Source: Nocardia fusca NBRC 14340
GTDB taxonomy: Bacteria; Actinomycetota; Actinomycetes; Mycobacteriales; Mycobacteriaceae
Assembly: GCF_001618425.1 (NCBI RefSeq)
Contig: NZ_BDCU01000022.1
Coordinates: 62,001 to 126,000 of the forward strand
Reading direction: 5' to 3'
DNA: 64,000 nucleotides
Part shown: piece by piece, positions 1 to 6,858 of the stretch
Layout of the letters: each line of letters opens with the position of its first letter
Position numbering within the stretch: the stretch's first letter is position 1
Translations under genes and position numbers: made by a program
Notes under the pieces: generated by a model
Seen by the model: only the letters and a program-made list of their open reading frames with translations
Told to the model about the DNA's origin: nothing
The model's database searches: none

Positions 1-629
1 TAGCCGACCGTGAAATGCCGTACCCCTCCGGAACACTCGAGTTCGTCGACGATCGCGACGGCGAGATCCTCGGCCGAGATCCGAGAGTTTCCGGCAGCAT
101 CGACCAGGAGCGTGGTGGTCCCGCGCCGGTATTTTCCCGTGCGCGATGCCGGCTCGAGGACGGCGGGCGGACTCAGATAGACCCAATCGGCCGGATGGGC
201 GCGGCACGCCTCCAACTGCGCGACACCGGCACCCGCTATCGCCCGGATCGGCTCGGGTACGTATTCGGGGCTGTCCACCACGAGCCGTTCGGGATGCGCC
301 GGGTTACGCAAGGGCGCCGCACCGCCCACGACAAGGACGCGCGTTCCGTGTGCGGCCGCCGCGTCGAGCACCGCGACGGTGCTCGCGGCCACCGTATGCT
401 CCTGCCCGGGAACCGGCCGGGTGGCGACCACCACGGCATCCGCACCGGCCGACAACTCGATCATCCGGGAGTGGTCGTGCGCGTCGCCCTGGACCGCGAC
501 CACCCCGGGCGGCAGGAGGACCGGCCGCGCGTTCCGGAAGACGGCCACCGGTTCGTGTCCGCGGTGGGCGGCTTCGGCGACGACCCGGGATCCGACCATC
601 CCGGCGGCTCCGACGACAACGATCTTCAT
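1..629 (-). CDS. NAD(P)-binding epimerase/reductase-like protein (3' end outside window)
   Basis: The reading frame starts at the ATG at 629 and runs off the left edge, so 209 codons are visible. The N-terminus MKIVVVGAAGMVGSR carries the Rossmann GxxGxxG signature at residues 7-13. Such proteins bind NAD(P) and act as atypical short-chain reductases or epimerases in the cytosol; the substrate cannot be read from the sequence. A good ribosome site (GGAGA) lies 7-11 bases upstream. The start codon overlaps the stop of the upstream EamA transporter as ATGA, so the two are translationally coupled and probably one operon. Confidence 0.85.
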   Translation of the reverse strand, partial: MKIVVVGAAGMVGSRVVAEAAHRGHEPVAVFRNARPVLLPPGVVAVQGDAHDHSRMIELSAGADAVVVATRPVPGQEHTVAASTVAVLDAAAAHGTRVLVVGGAAPLRNPAHPERLVVDSPEYVPEPIRAIAGAGVAQLEACRAHPADWVYLSPPAVLEPASRTGKYRRGTTTLLVDAAGNSRISAEDLAVAIVDELECSGGVRHFTVG

Positions 630-1579
630 CGCGATATCTCCTTCGTGGCGAGGGTGACAGGGTTGCCGCGCCGCCGCGCCGGCGCGGGTAGCTGGCCCGC
701 GACGATCGCCGCCAGCGAGAGCCCGAATCCCCCGAGCTGGATCGGGCCGAGGGTCTGACCGAGCAGTACGGCACCGAGCACGGCGGCGACGAGCGGCGAG
801 AGCAGCGTGAGGATCGCCACGGAGTTCACCGGGAGGGTGGTGACTCCGCGGAACCACAGCACGTAGGCGATGAGCCCGCCGAACAGGCCGAGCCAGAGAT
901 ATCCGAGAGCAGCGGACAGGCCGATCGGCGGCGGCGGGCCTTCGACCAGGACCGTGAGCGGCGCCAGGAACAATCCGCCCGCCGTGAGCTGCCAGCCGGC
1001 GAAAGCGGTCGGACCCACCCCGGCGGGCCGGCCCCAGCGTTTGGTGAGCGTCAGACCCAGGGCCATCGAGGCCGCACCGCCCAGACCGGCGGCGACCCCG
1101 ACGGGGTCGAAGGCCGCGGCCGGCCCGAGCACCACCAGACCGACGCCCGCCAATCCGATCACGCCCCAGGCCATTCGCCATCCTGAAGGACTTTCGTGCA
1201 GTACGGCCACCGCCAGCACCGCGACGACCAGCGGTTGCGCGGCCGCCAGGGTGGCGGCGACGCCGCCGGGCAGCCGTTCGGCCGCAATGAACAGCAGTGG
1301 GAACAGTAGGCCGATATTGAGTACGCCGAGTACCGCGGCTCTGCCCCACCACGCGCCACGCGGCAGGGTCCGGGTGAGAGCGAGCGCGATCAGTCCGGCC
1401 GGTAGTGCGCGCAGCAGGCCCGCGAACAGCGGATGCCCCGGCGGGAGCAGTTCGGTCGTGACGATATAGGTCGTGCCCCAGGCGACCGGCGCGAATGCGG
1501 TGAGCGTGGCCCGGGGCAGATCACTCCCGCGGGGGACCCCGTCCCCCGCGGGGCTCCTCAGTGCAGCTGGACTCTTCAC
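626..1579 (-). CDS. EamA/DMT-family transporter
   Basis: This 317-residue, strongly hydrophobic protein has about ten predicted membrane helices arranged as two EamA halves, the usual size and layout of drug/metabolite transporters. Family members move small metabolites or amino acids across the plasma membrane; the substrate is unknown. An early motif WGTTYIVTTELLPPG is typical of the first half. The start is a GTG at 1579 with no clear ribosome site, so it could lie slightly downstream. It overlaps the reductase gene by 4 bases and is divergent from a LysR regulator 79 bases away, which is the likely controller. Confidence 0.85.
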   Translation of the reverse strand: MKSPAALRSPAGDGVPRGSDLPRATLTAFAPVAWGTTYIVTTELLPPGHPLFAGLLRALPAGLIALALTRTLPRGAWWGRAAVLGVLNIGLLFPLLFIAAERLPGGVAATLAAAQPLVVAVLAVAVLHESPSGWRMAWGVIGLAGVGLVVLGPAAAFDPVGVAAGLGGAASMALGLTLTKRWGRPAGVGPTAFAGWQLTAGGLFLAPLTVLVEGPPPPIGLSAALGYLWLGLFGGLIAYVLWFRGVTTLPVNSVAILTLLSPLVAAVLGAVLLGQTLGPIQLGGFGLSLAAIVAGQLPAPARRRGNPVTLATKEISR

Positions 1580-1637
1580 CCTCGAAGTCTCGCTCCGCGG
1601 CTATTGATGAGTCCAACACATGTTTGTCACTCGAACG

Positions 1638-1652
1638 ATCTCGATACAAGAT
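1638..1652. promoter_or_regulatory. Candidate LysR-type operator (ATCT-N7-AGAT)
   Basis: The dyad ATCTcgatacaAGAT includes a T-N11-A LysR core and lies in the 79-base gap between the divergent EamA and LysR genes, 6 bases before the LysR start. That position would suit autorepression. Short dyads occur by chance, so this is only a candidate. Confidence 0.35.
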
Positions 1653-1658
1653 TGATCC

Positions 1659-2549
1659 ATGGAGCTGCAACAGCTGCGCTACGTGCTCGCCGTCGCCGAA
1701 ACGCACAACTTCACCCGGGCCGCCCAGCGCTGCCTGGTCGTCCAATCCGCACTCAGCCACCAGATCGCGCGCCTGGAACGCGAACTCGGCGCGAAACTGT
1801 TCGAGCGCACCAGCCGCCGGGTCCGGCTGACACCCGCGGGCGTTGCGTTCCTACCGGCCGCGCGCCAATGCCTGGACGCCGCCGAACGCGCCGCGGCCGC
1901 GGCCGCCGCCGCCGTGGGTGAGGTGCGCGGCCGGCTCGCTGTCGGCCTGATCCCCTCGGTCACCGCGGTCGACCTCCCCGCCGCGCTGCGCGTTTTCCGC
2001 GGCCGCTACCCCCGTGTCCGCATCAGCCTCCGGGTCGGCGCGAGCGACGAGCTCACCGATCAGGTCCGCGAAGGCGCCCTCGATATCGCCTTCCTCGGAC
2101 TCCCGACCACGGCACGACCGCGGGGTGTCACAGCGCACGAACTCGCCCGTGATCGCCTTGTCGCCGTGGTCGCCCCCGAGCATCCGCTCGCCCGCGAAGC
2201 CTCGGTCGACCTGCTGCGCCTGTCCGCCGAGACCTTCGTCGACCTTCCGGCCGGGACCGCCGGGCGCGCGCAATCCGATCAGGCCTTCGCCGCCGCCGGA
2301 ATCGATCGTGACGTCGCCTTCGAGGTGTCCTCCGCCGAATACATCGCCCGCCTCGTCGAACAGGACCTGGGCGTGGCCATGCTGCCTTCCGCCTACGTTC
2401 CGCAGCTCACCGGCGTGGTCACCGTCGAGGTCTCCGACGCCCCCGCCCGGGTGGAGTACATCGTCTGGAGCAGCTTCTCCCGAACCCCCGCGGCCTCGGC
2501 GTTTCTCACCGTTCTCGACATTCCCGTCCCGTCGGACGCCGGGGCATGA
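1659..2549 (+). CDS. LysR-family transcriptional regulator
   Basis: The 296-residue product has an N-terminal winged helix (about 1-60, beginning MELQQLRYVLAVAETHNFTR, with the recognition region QSALSHQIARLE) followed by a periplasmic-binding-like effector domain (about 90-290). It matches the family's normal length. Transcribed away from the EamA transporter operon, it is most likely a regulator of that operon, as is common for LysR proteins. The ATG at 1659 was chosen because the HTH begins immediately after it; no strong Shine-Dalgarno is visible. The inducer is unknown. Confidence 0.9.
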   Translation: MELQQLRYVLAVAETHNFTRAAQRCLVVQSALSHQIARLERELGAKLFERTSRRVRLTPAGVAFLPAARQCLDAAERAAAAAAAAVGEVRGRLAVGLIPSVTAVDLPAALRVFRGRYPRVRISLRVGASDELTDQVREGALDIAFLGLPTTARPRGVTAHELARDRLVAVVAPEHPLAREASVDLLRLSAETFVDLPAGTAGRAQSDQAFAAAGIDRDVAFEVSSAEYIARLVEQDLGVAMLPSAYVPQLTGVVTVEVSDAPARVEYIVWSSFSRTPAASAFLTVLDIPVPSDAGA

Positions 2550-2552
2550 CCA

Positions 2553-2942
2553 TCAGACCAGGTGCTTGCGCAGCACTTCCTGATGGGTCGGGCGGGCGTC
2601 TTCCAGCCGTGCGCGCCCTTCCGCGGTGAGTGCCAGGAAGTTCGCGCGGCGATCGAAATCACAGGCCGCCCGCTCCACCAGCCCGGCCTTCTCCAGCCGG
2701 GTCACCGTTCGTGAGAGCGCGCTCTGACTCAGGTACATCTCGGCCTCGATGTCCTTCATCTTGACCTTGTCCGCCTGCTCCACACCGCAGCGCCCGCCCA
2801 GGACCTGCAGCAATTCGAATTCGCTGAGCCCGAGCCGATGCCGCGCCTGCAGCGCGTTCTCGAGTTCGCACGAGGTGACGTGGTAGCGGCGCAGCGTTTC
2901 GGACCACTTCGCGCAGACATCGTTGTCGGAGTCGTGGTACAT
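2553..2942 (-). CDS. MarR-family transcriptional regulator
   Basis: The 129-residue protein has the MarR winged-helix layout: a dimerising helix (about 10-35), HTH with MYLSQSALSRTVTRLEKAGL (about 68-88) and a beta wing containing DRRANFLALTAEGR. These are dimeric ligand-responsive repressors. It converges on the LysR gene, ending 3 bases from it, and is divergent from an MFS pump that is its probable target. A -10-like TAATCT ends 6 bases before the ATG at 2942, so the mRNA may be leaderless. Confidence 0.92.
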   Translation of the reverse strand: MYHDSDNDVCAKWSETLRRYHVTSCELENALQARHRLGLSEFELLQVLGGRCGVEQADKVKMKDIEAEMYLSQSALSRTVTRLEKAGLVERAACDFDRRANFLALTAEGRARLEDARPTHQEVLRKHLV

Positions 2943-2948
2943 GACCCG

Positions 2949-2954
2949 AGATTA
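2949..2954 (-). promoter_or_regulatory. -10 element of the marR-like gene (leaderless)
   Basis: On the minus strand the hexamer TAATCT is separated from the ATG at 2942 by six bases. Transcription would then begin at or next to the start codon. No convincing -35 is present at 17 bases. Confidence 0.4.
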
Positions 2955-2971
2955 GCATGTCAAGTCATTTT

Positions 2972-3029
2972 ATGCCCACGCATTACATGACTCAGCATTA
3001 CATGCGTTGACATTCAATGCTCGTGCATT
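2972..3029. promoter_or_regulatory. Candidate MarR operators between marR-like gene and MFS pump
   Basis: Two dyads with the same core ATGC-N4-GCAT lie at 2972-2983 (ATGCCCACGCAT) and 3016-3029 (AATGCTCGTGCATT). Between and overlapping them is a direct repeat GCATTACATG at 2980-2989 and 2995-3004. The second dyad fills the spacer of the pump's promoter, so binding there would block RNA polymerase. Confidence 0.55.
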
Positions 3030-3035
3030 TAAGTT
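3007..3035 (+). promoter_or_regulatory. Promoter of the MFS pump (TTGACA-N17-TAAGTT)
   Basis: A consensus -35 TTGACA at 3007-3012 is followed after exactly 17 bases by TAAGTT at 3030-3035. The predicted start of transcription (about 3042) falls at the GTG at 3043, pointing to a leaderless mRNA and supporting that start codon. Confidence 0.6.
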
Positions 3036-3042
3036 CTCTCGG

Positions 3043-4485
3043 GTGACCCTCACCGCATCAACCCCGCAGAACCTCGCCGCCACAACGGCTACCGCACCGG
3101 CCGCCGACCGCTGGGGACCGAAGCTGTGGGCGATCCTGTTCGTCGCCGGACTGGCGATGTTCCTCGACGCGCTCGACGTCTCCATGGTCGGCGTGGCACT
3201 CCCCTCCATCGGCCACGACCTCGGCCTCGACACCTCCGCCCTGCAGTGGATCGTCAACGGCTACATCCTCGGATACGGCGGCCTGTTGCTCCTCGGCGGC
3301 CGCGCCGCCGACCTGCTAGGCCGCCGCCAGGTCTTCCTGACCGCCCTGGTGGTCTTCGGTATCGCCTCGCTCGTCGGCGGACTCGTCGACGCCGGCTGGC
3401 TACTGATCGCCACCCGGATCGTCAAGGGCATCGCCGCCGCCTTCACCGCCCCGGCCGCTCTCTCGATCATCACCACGACGTTCAAAGAGGGCCCGGATCG
3501 CAACCGGGCGCTGTCGATCTTCACCATCTTCGGCGCCACCGGATACGCCTCCGGCCTGATCGTCTCGGGCCTGCTCACCGGTATCGACTGGCGGCTCACC
3601 TTCTACATGCCCGTGGTGGTCGTCGCCGCGGTCATCGTCGCCGCCTACATCGTGGTACCGCGCACCATCGAAAAAGAGGAGGGCCGTATCGATTTCACCG
3701 GAGCCACCCTGCTGACCGGCGGAATGCTCGCCGCAGTCTACACCATCGTCACCGCCCCGGAGACCGGTTTCACGGCCACCGTCGTCGCGACCACCATCCT
3801 GGCGGTCGGACTGCTCGGCGCGTTCTTCGTGACGGAGAAACGGGTGAGCCACCCGCTGGTGCGGCTGAGCATCTTCCGGGTGAAGTCGATCGTGCGGGCC
3901 AACCTCGCGGCGCTGGCCATCTTCGGCTCCTACCTCAGCTTCCAGACCATCGTCTCGCTGTACCTGCAGAACACCCTGCAGTGGGAGCCGTTGCAGATGG
4001 CACTCGCGATGGCGCCCACCGGCATCATCGTCGCCATCCTGTCCCCGATGGCCGGTAATCTCATCGACCGCTTCGGCACCGGCCCGATGATCCTCGCCGC
4101 GCTCACCTCGTTCGTCGGCGGCTACCTCTGGTTCCTCGCCCGCGGTGGCAGCCCCGACCCCGCCTACGCGGTCGACTACCTGCCCGCGTTCCTGCTGCTC
4201 GGCCTCGGTTTCGCGCTCGGCTTCTCCGCGGTCATGTCACAGGCCACCGAAGGTATCGCCGACCACGAGCAGGGCCTGGCCTCCGGCCTGGTGCAGACCT
4301 CGTTCCAGATCGGCGGTGCGGTGGTCCTCGCCGTCGCCACAGGCCTGATCAGCGGTGCGGCCACGGGCGGCATCGACGGTTACCGGCCGGGGCTCTACCT
4401 GGTCACCGCGGTCGCGGTGGTCGGCCTGCTGGCCTCGGCCACGGCGCTGCTGGCACGCAAACAGCCGGTCGCCGAACTCGCGTAA
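3043..4485 (+). CDS. MFS multidrug transporter (DHA2/EmrB-QacA type)
   Basis: The product of 480 residues has about 14 hydrophobic segments. Motif A appears as GGRAADLLGRRQVF and the DHA2-type first helix carries FLDALDVSMVGVALPSI. Such pumps export drugs or toxic compounds with proton antiport in the plasma membrane. An in-frame TTG at 3007 would add 12 residues but lies inside the -35 box, so GTG 3043 was chosen. It is divergent from a MarR regulator that probably represses it, and is followed by a strong hairpin shared with convergent oxyR. Confidence 0.92.
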   Translation: MTLTASTPQNLAATTATAPAADRWGPKLWAILFVAGLAMFLDALDVSMVGVALPSIGHDLGLDTSALQWIVNGYILGYGGLLLLGGRAADLLGRRQVFLTALVVFGIASLVGGLVDAGWLLIATRIVKGIAAAFTAPAALSIITTTFKEGPDRNRALSIFTIFGATGYASGLIVSGLLTGIDWRLTFYMPVVVVAAVIVAAYIVVPRTIEKEEGRIDFTGATLLTGGMLAAVYTIVTAPETGFTATVVATTILAVGLLGAFFVTEKRVSHPLVRLSIFRVKSIVRANLAALAIFGSYLSFQTIVSLYLQNTLQWEPLQMALAMAPTGIIVAILSPMAGNLIDRFGTGPMILAALTSFVGGYLWFLARGGSPDPAYAVDYLPAFLLLGLGFALGFSAVMSQATEGIADHEQGLASGLVQTSFQIGGAVVLAVATGLISGAATGGIDGYRPGLYLVTAVAVVGLLASATALLARKQPVAELA

Positions 4486-4496
4486 CGGTTTCCGAT

Positions 4497-4533
4497 CGAG
4501 AACGGGGTCGCCGGTTCGGCGGCCCCGTTCTCG
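4497..4533. terminator. Bidirectional terminator-like hairpin
   Basis: CGAGAACGGGG at 4497-4507 pairs perfectly with CCCCGTTCTCG at 4523-4533, with an inner CGCCG/CGGCG stem. It sits between the convergent MFS and oxyR genes. There is no long T run, as usual in actinobacteria. Confidence 0.7.
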
Positions 4534-4542
4534 GCACTCGAA

Positions 4543-5451
4543 TCAGAAAGGCCGCTGGGTGCGGATGATTTCGGCCAGGTAGGCGTAGTCGTCGGCCCGG
4601 CCGCTGGACGCACGGAAAACCAGGCCGAGGGTGCGCCCCGGCGCCGGATTCGCGAAACGCGCGGTATCGAGTGCGCCGCGGCCGGTCTCGGCCGCGACCG
4701 CCATTTCCGGGATGAGAGTGATCCCGAGTCCCCCGGCCACACACTGGACCACCGTGGACAGCGAAGCCGCACGGGTGTCCCCGGCCCCGCCCGGGTGGAC
4801 GTCCGTGGAACGGCACAGTTCCAGGGTCTGGTCCCGCAGGCAGTGACCCTCGTCGAGAAGCAGCATCGGTAGCGCGTCCAGCGCCGCGGGTTCGATATCG
4901 GTTCGACCGGCCAGCGCGTGGCCGGCCGGGACCACCAGGACGAATTCCTCGGTATAGAGCGGTATTTCGACCAGTCCCGCGGCTTCGGCGGGCAGGGCGA
5001 GTACCGCGACGTCGAGCACTCCGGCGCGCAGCTCGTCGATCAGGCGGGCCGTTTTGTCCTCGATCACCTGCGGGGTCAGCGCGGGGAGTTTGCGATGCAG
5101 GGTGGGCAGCAGGGCCGGGAGGATGTAAGGGGCCGCGGTGGGGATCATCCCGATGCGGAGCACACCGGCGAGGATGTCCCCGGTCGCCGAGGCCAGGAAA
5201 CGGTCGGCGGCTTCCAGCGTGGCCGTGGCGGCGGGGAGCAGCCGGGCGCCGGCCGCGGTCACCAGGACGCGCCGGGTGCTGCGTTCGATGAGCTGCAGTC
5301 CGAGCCCGCTTTCCAGTGCGGCCAATGCCTGCGACAACGTGGGCTGGCTCACCTCGAGGCGCGCCGCGGCGGTGCCGAAGTGCCGGTATTCGGCGACCGC
5401 TACGAACGCACGCAGCTGTGACAGGGTGGGCTGATAAGACTGATCGGGCAC
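4543..5451 (-). CDS. oxyR: Hydrogen-peroxide sensor regulator OxyR
   Basis: This LysR-family activator responds to peroxide by forming a disulfide. An HTH (SQPTLSQALAALE) is followed by the effector domain. The redox pair is present in LDEGHCLRDQTLELC, with cysteines 204 and 213 from the chosen start, spaced nine residues as in E. coli C199/C208. The frame is open to 5505, but mycobacterial OxyR proteins begin just before a YQPT motif, so the GTG at 5451 is preferred; the ATG at 5475 is an alternative. It is divergent from ahpC-ahpD, the usual target. Confidence 0.9.
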   Translation of the reverse strand: MPDQSYQPTLSQLRAFVAVAEYRHFGTAAARLEVSQPTLSQALAALESGLGLQLIERSTRRVLVTAAGARLLPAATATLEAADRFLASATGDILAGVLRIGMIPTAAPYILPALLPTLHRKLPALTPQVIEDKTARLIDELRAGVLDVAVLALPAEAAGLVEIPLYTEEFVLVVPAGHALAGRTDIEPAALDALPMLLLDEGHCLRDQTLELCRSTDVHPGGAGDTRAASLSTVVQCVAGGLGITLIPEMAVAAETGRGALDTARFANPAPGRTLGLVFRASSGRADDYAYLAEIIRTQRPF

Positions 5452-5463
5452 GCCTATCAGTCT
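5437..5463. promoter_or_regulatory. Candidate OxyR-binding site (AGACTGAT-N11-ATCAGTCT)
   Basis: A perfect 8-base inverted repeat with an 11-base spacer covers the start of oxyR. The spacing resembles LysR-type sites containing T-N11-A. Its position over the oxyR start suggests autoregulation, and it lies 120 bases upstream of ahpC. Confidence 0.55.
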
Positions 5464-5582
5464 AGTGCGACTCATCACTTTTGCCTTTTGCCGGTCATTC
5501 GGCAAGATTACTTACGAGCTTTCGCCTGACCGGCTGGAAATCGACCAGGCCGGTACCACTGTGACGAGAAGGAGTTTCGGGC

Positions 5583-6170
5583 ATGCCCCTGCTGACCATC
5601 GGCGACCAGTTCCCCGCCTACGATCTCACCGCGGTGATCGGTGGTGACTTGTCCAAGGTCGACGCTCAGCAGCCGGACGACTATTTCACCCGGGTCACCA
5701 GCGCCGATCACGCGGGCAAGTGGCGGATCGTGTTCTTCTGGCCGAAGGACTTCACCTTCGTGTGCCCGACCGAGATCGCCGCGTTCGGCAAGCTGAACGA
5801 GGAGTTCGCCGATCGTGACGCCCAGGTCCTCGGCGCGTCCGTGGACAACGAGTTCGTGCACTTCCAGTGGCGGGCCCAGCACGAGGACCTGAAGACGCTG
5901 CCCTTCCCCATCCTGTCCGACCTCAAGCGTGAACTGGCCACCGCCACCGGCGTTCTCAATGCCGACGGCGTCGCCGACCGCGCCACCTTCATCGTCGACC
6001 CGAACAACGAGATCCAGTTCGTGTCGGTGACCGCCGGTTCGGTGGGCCGCAATGTCGACGAGGTGCTGCGCGTGCTCGACGCGCTGCAGTCCGACGAACT
6101 GTGCGCCTGCAACTGGAAGAAGGGCGACCCGACCATCGACGCGCGCGAACTGCTGGCCGCGAGCGTCTGA
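5583..6170 (+). CDS. ahpC: Alkyl hydroperoxide reductase AhpC (2-Cys peroxiredoxin)
   Basis: AhpC reduces organic peroxides, hydrogen peroxide and peroxynitrite in the cytosol. The 195-residue protein carries the peroxidatic cysteine C61 in FTFVCPTE and the resolving cysteines C174 and C176 in DELCACNW, the same positions as in Mycobacterium tuberculosis AhpC. A strong ribosome site (AGAAGGAG) precedes the ATG. ahpD follows after 17 bases, and divergent oxyR supplies peroxide-dependent control. Length and every key residue are intact. Confidence 0.98.
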   Translation: MPLLTIGDQFPAYDLTAVIGGDLSKVDAQQPDDYFTRVTSADHAGKWRIVFFWPKDFTFVCPTEIAAFGKLNEEFADRDAQVLGASVDNEFVHFQWRAQHEDLKTLPFPILSDLKRELATATGVLNADGVADRATFIVDPNNEIQFVSVTAGSVGRNVDEVLRVLDALQSDELCACNWKKGDPTIDARELLAASV

Positions 6171-6187
6171 GAGCGGAAGGAGAACCG

Positions 6188-6727
6188 GTGAGTATCGACA
6201 ATCTGAAGAGCTCGCTACCCGAATACGCCAAGGACCTCAAGCTCAACCTGTCGTCCATCTCGCGGACGACGGTGCTCAACGAGCAGCAGCTGTGGGGCAC
6301 TCTGCTGGCCGCGGCCGCCGCGACCCGTTCCACGGCGACCCTGCGGGAGATCGCCGAGGAGGCGGCCGAGGTGCTGTCCGCCGAGGCCTACAACGCCGCA
6401 CTGGGCGCCGCCTCGATCATGGGTATGAACAATGTGTTCTACCGCGGCAAGGCGTTCCTGGACGGTAAGTACGACGATCTGCGGGCCGGTCTGCGCATGC
6501 AGATCATCGGCGCCCCCGGTGTCGACAAGGCCGATTTCGAACTCTGGTCGTTCGCGGTGTCCTCGATCAACGGCTGCCAGCACTGCCTGGAAGCCCATGA
6601 GCACACGCTGCGTGAGGCGGGTGTATCGCGGGAGGTGATCTTCGAAGCGCTGCGCGCCGCGGCGATCGTGGCCGGGGTCGGGCAGGCCGTGCAGGCCACC
6701 GAGGCACTGGCGACCGCTTCGGTCTAG
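6188..6727 (+). CDS. ahpD: Alkylhydroperoxidase AhpD
   Basis: AhpD recycles oxidised AhpC with electrons from a lipoamide-dependent adapter. From the GTG at 6188 the product is 179 residues, and the catalytic set E118, C130, C133, H137 ([14 protein letters not shown]) falls at exactly the mycobacterial numbering, which supports this start. A ribosome site (GGAAGGAGA) lies just upstream. The reading frame is open further upstream inside ahpC, but that part is not AhpD-like. It is in an operon with ahpC, and a hairpin at 6770-6805 follows. Confidence 0.97.
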   Translation: MSIDNLKSSLPEYAKDLKLNLSSISRTTVLNEQQLWGTLLAAAAATRSTATLREIAEEAAEVLSAEAYNAALGAASIMGMNNVFYRGKAFLDGKYDDLRAGLRMQIIGAPGVDKADFELWSFAVSSINGCQHCLEAHEHTLREAGVSREVIFEALRAAAIVAGVGQAVQATEALATASV

Positions 6728-6769
6728 ATTCACCGGTTCGCCTCGGCAGGGCGCACCGATCGACCCGAT

Positions 6770-6805
6770 ACCGGGGCGGCGCGGAATTCTCCGTGCCGCC
6801 CCGGT
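6770..6805. terminator. Terminator-like hairpin after ahpD
   Basis: ACCGGGGCGGC at 6770-6780 pairs perfectly with GCCGCCCCGGT at 6795-6805 across a 14-base loop. It sits between ahpD and the convergent kinase gene. Confidence 0.7.
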
Positions 6806-6858
6806 GCCGTAGGTGCCGCCGGCAGCTGCACCGAGACCGGAAAATCCGCTCCCGCGAC

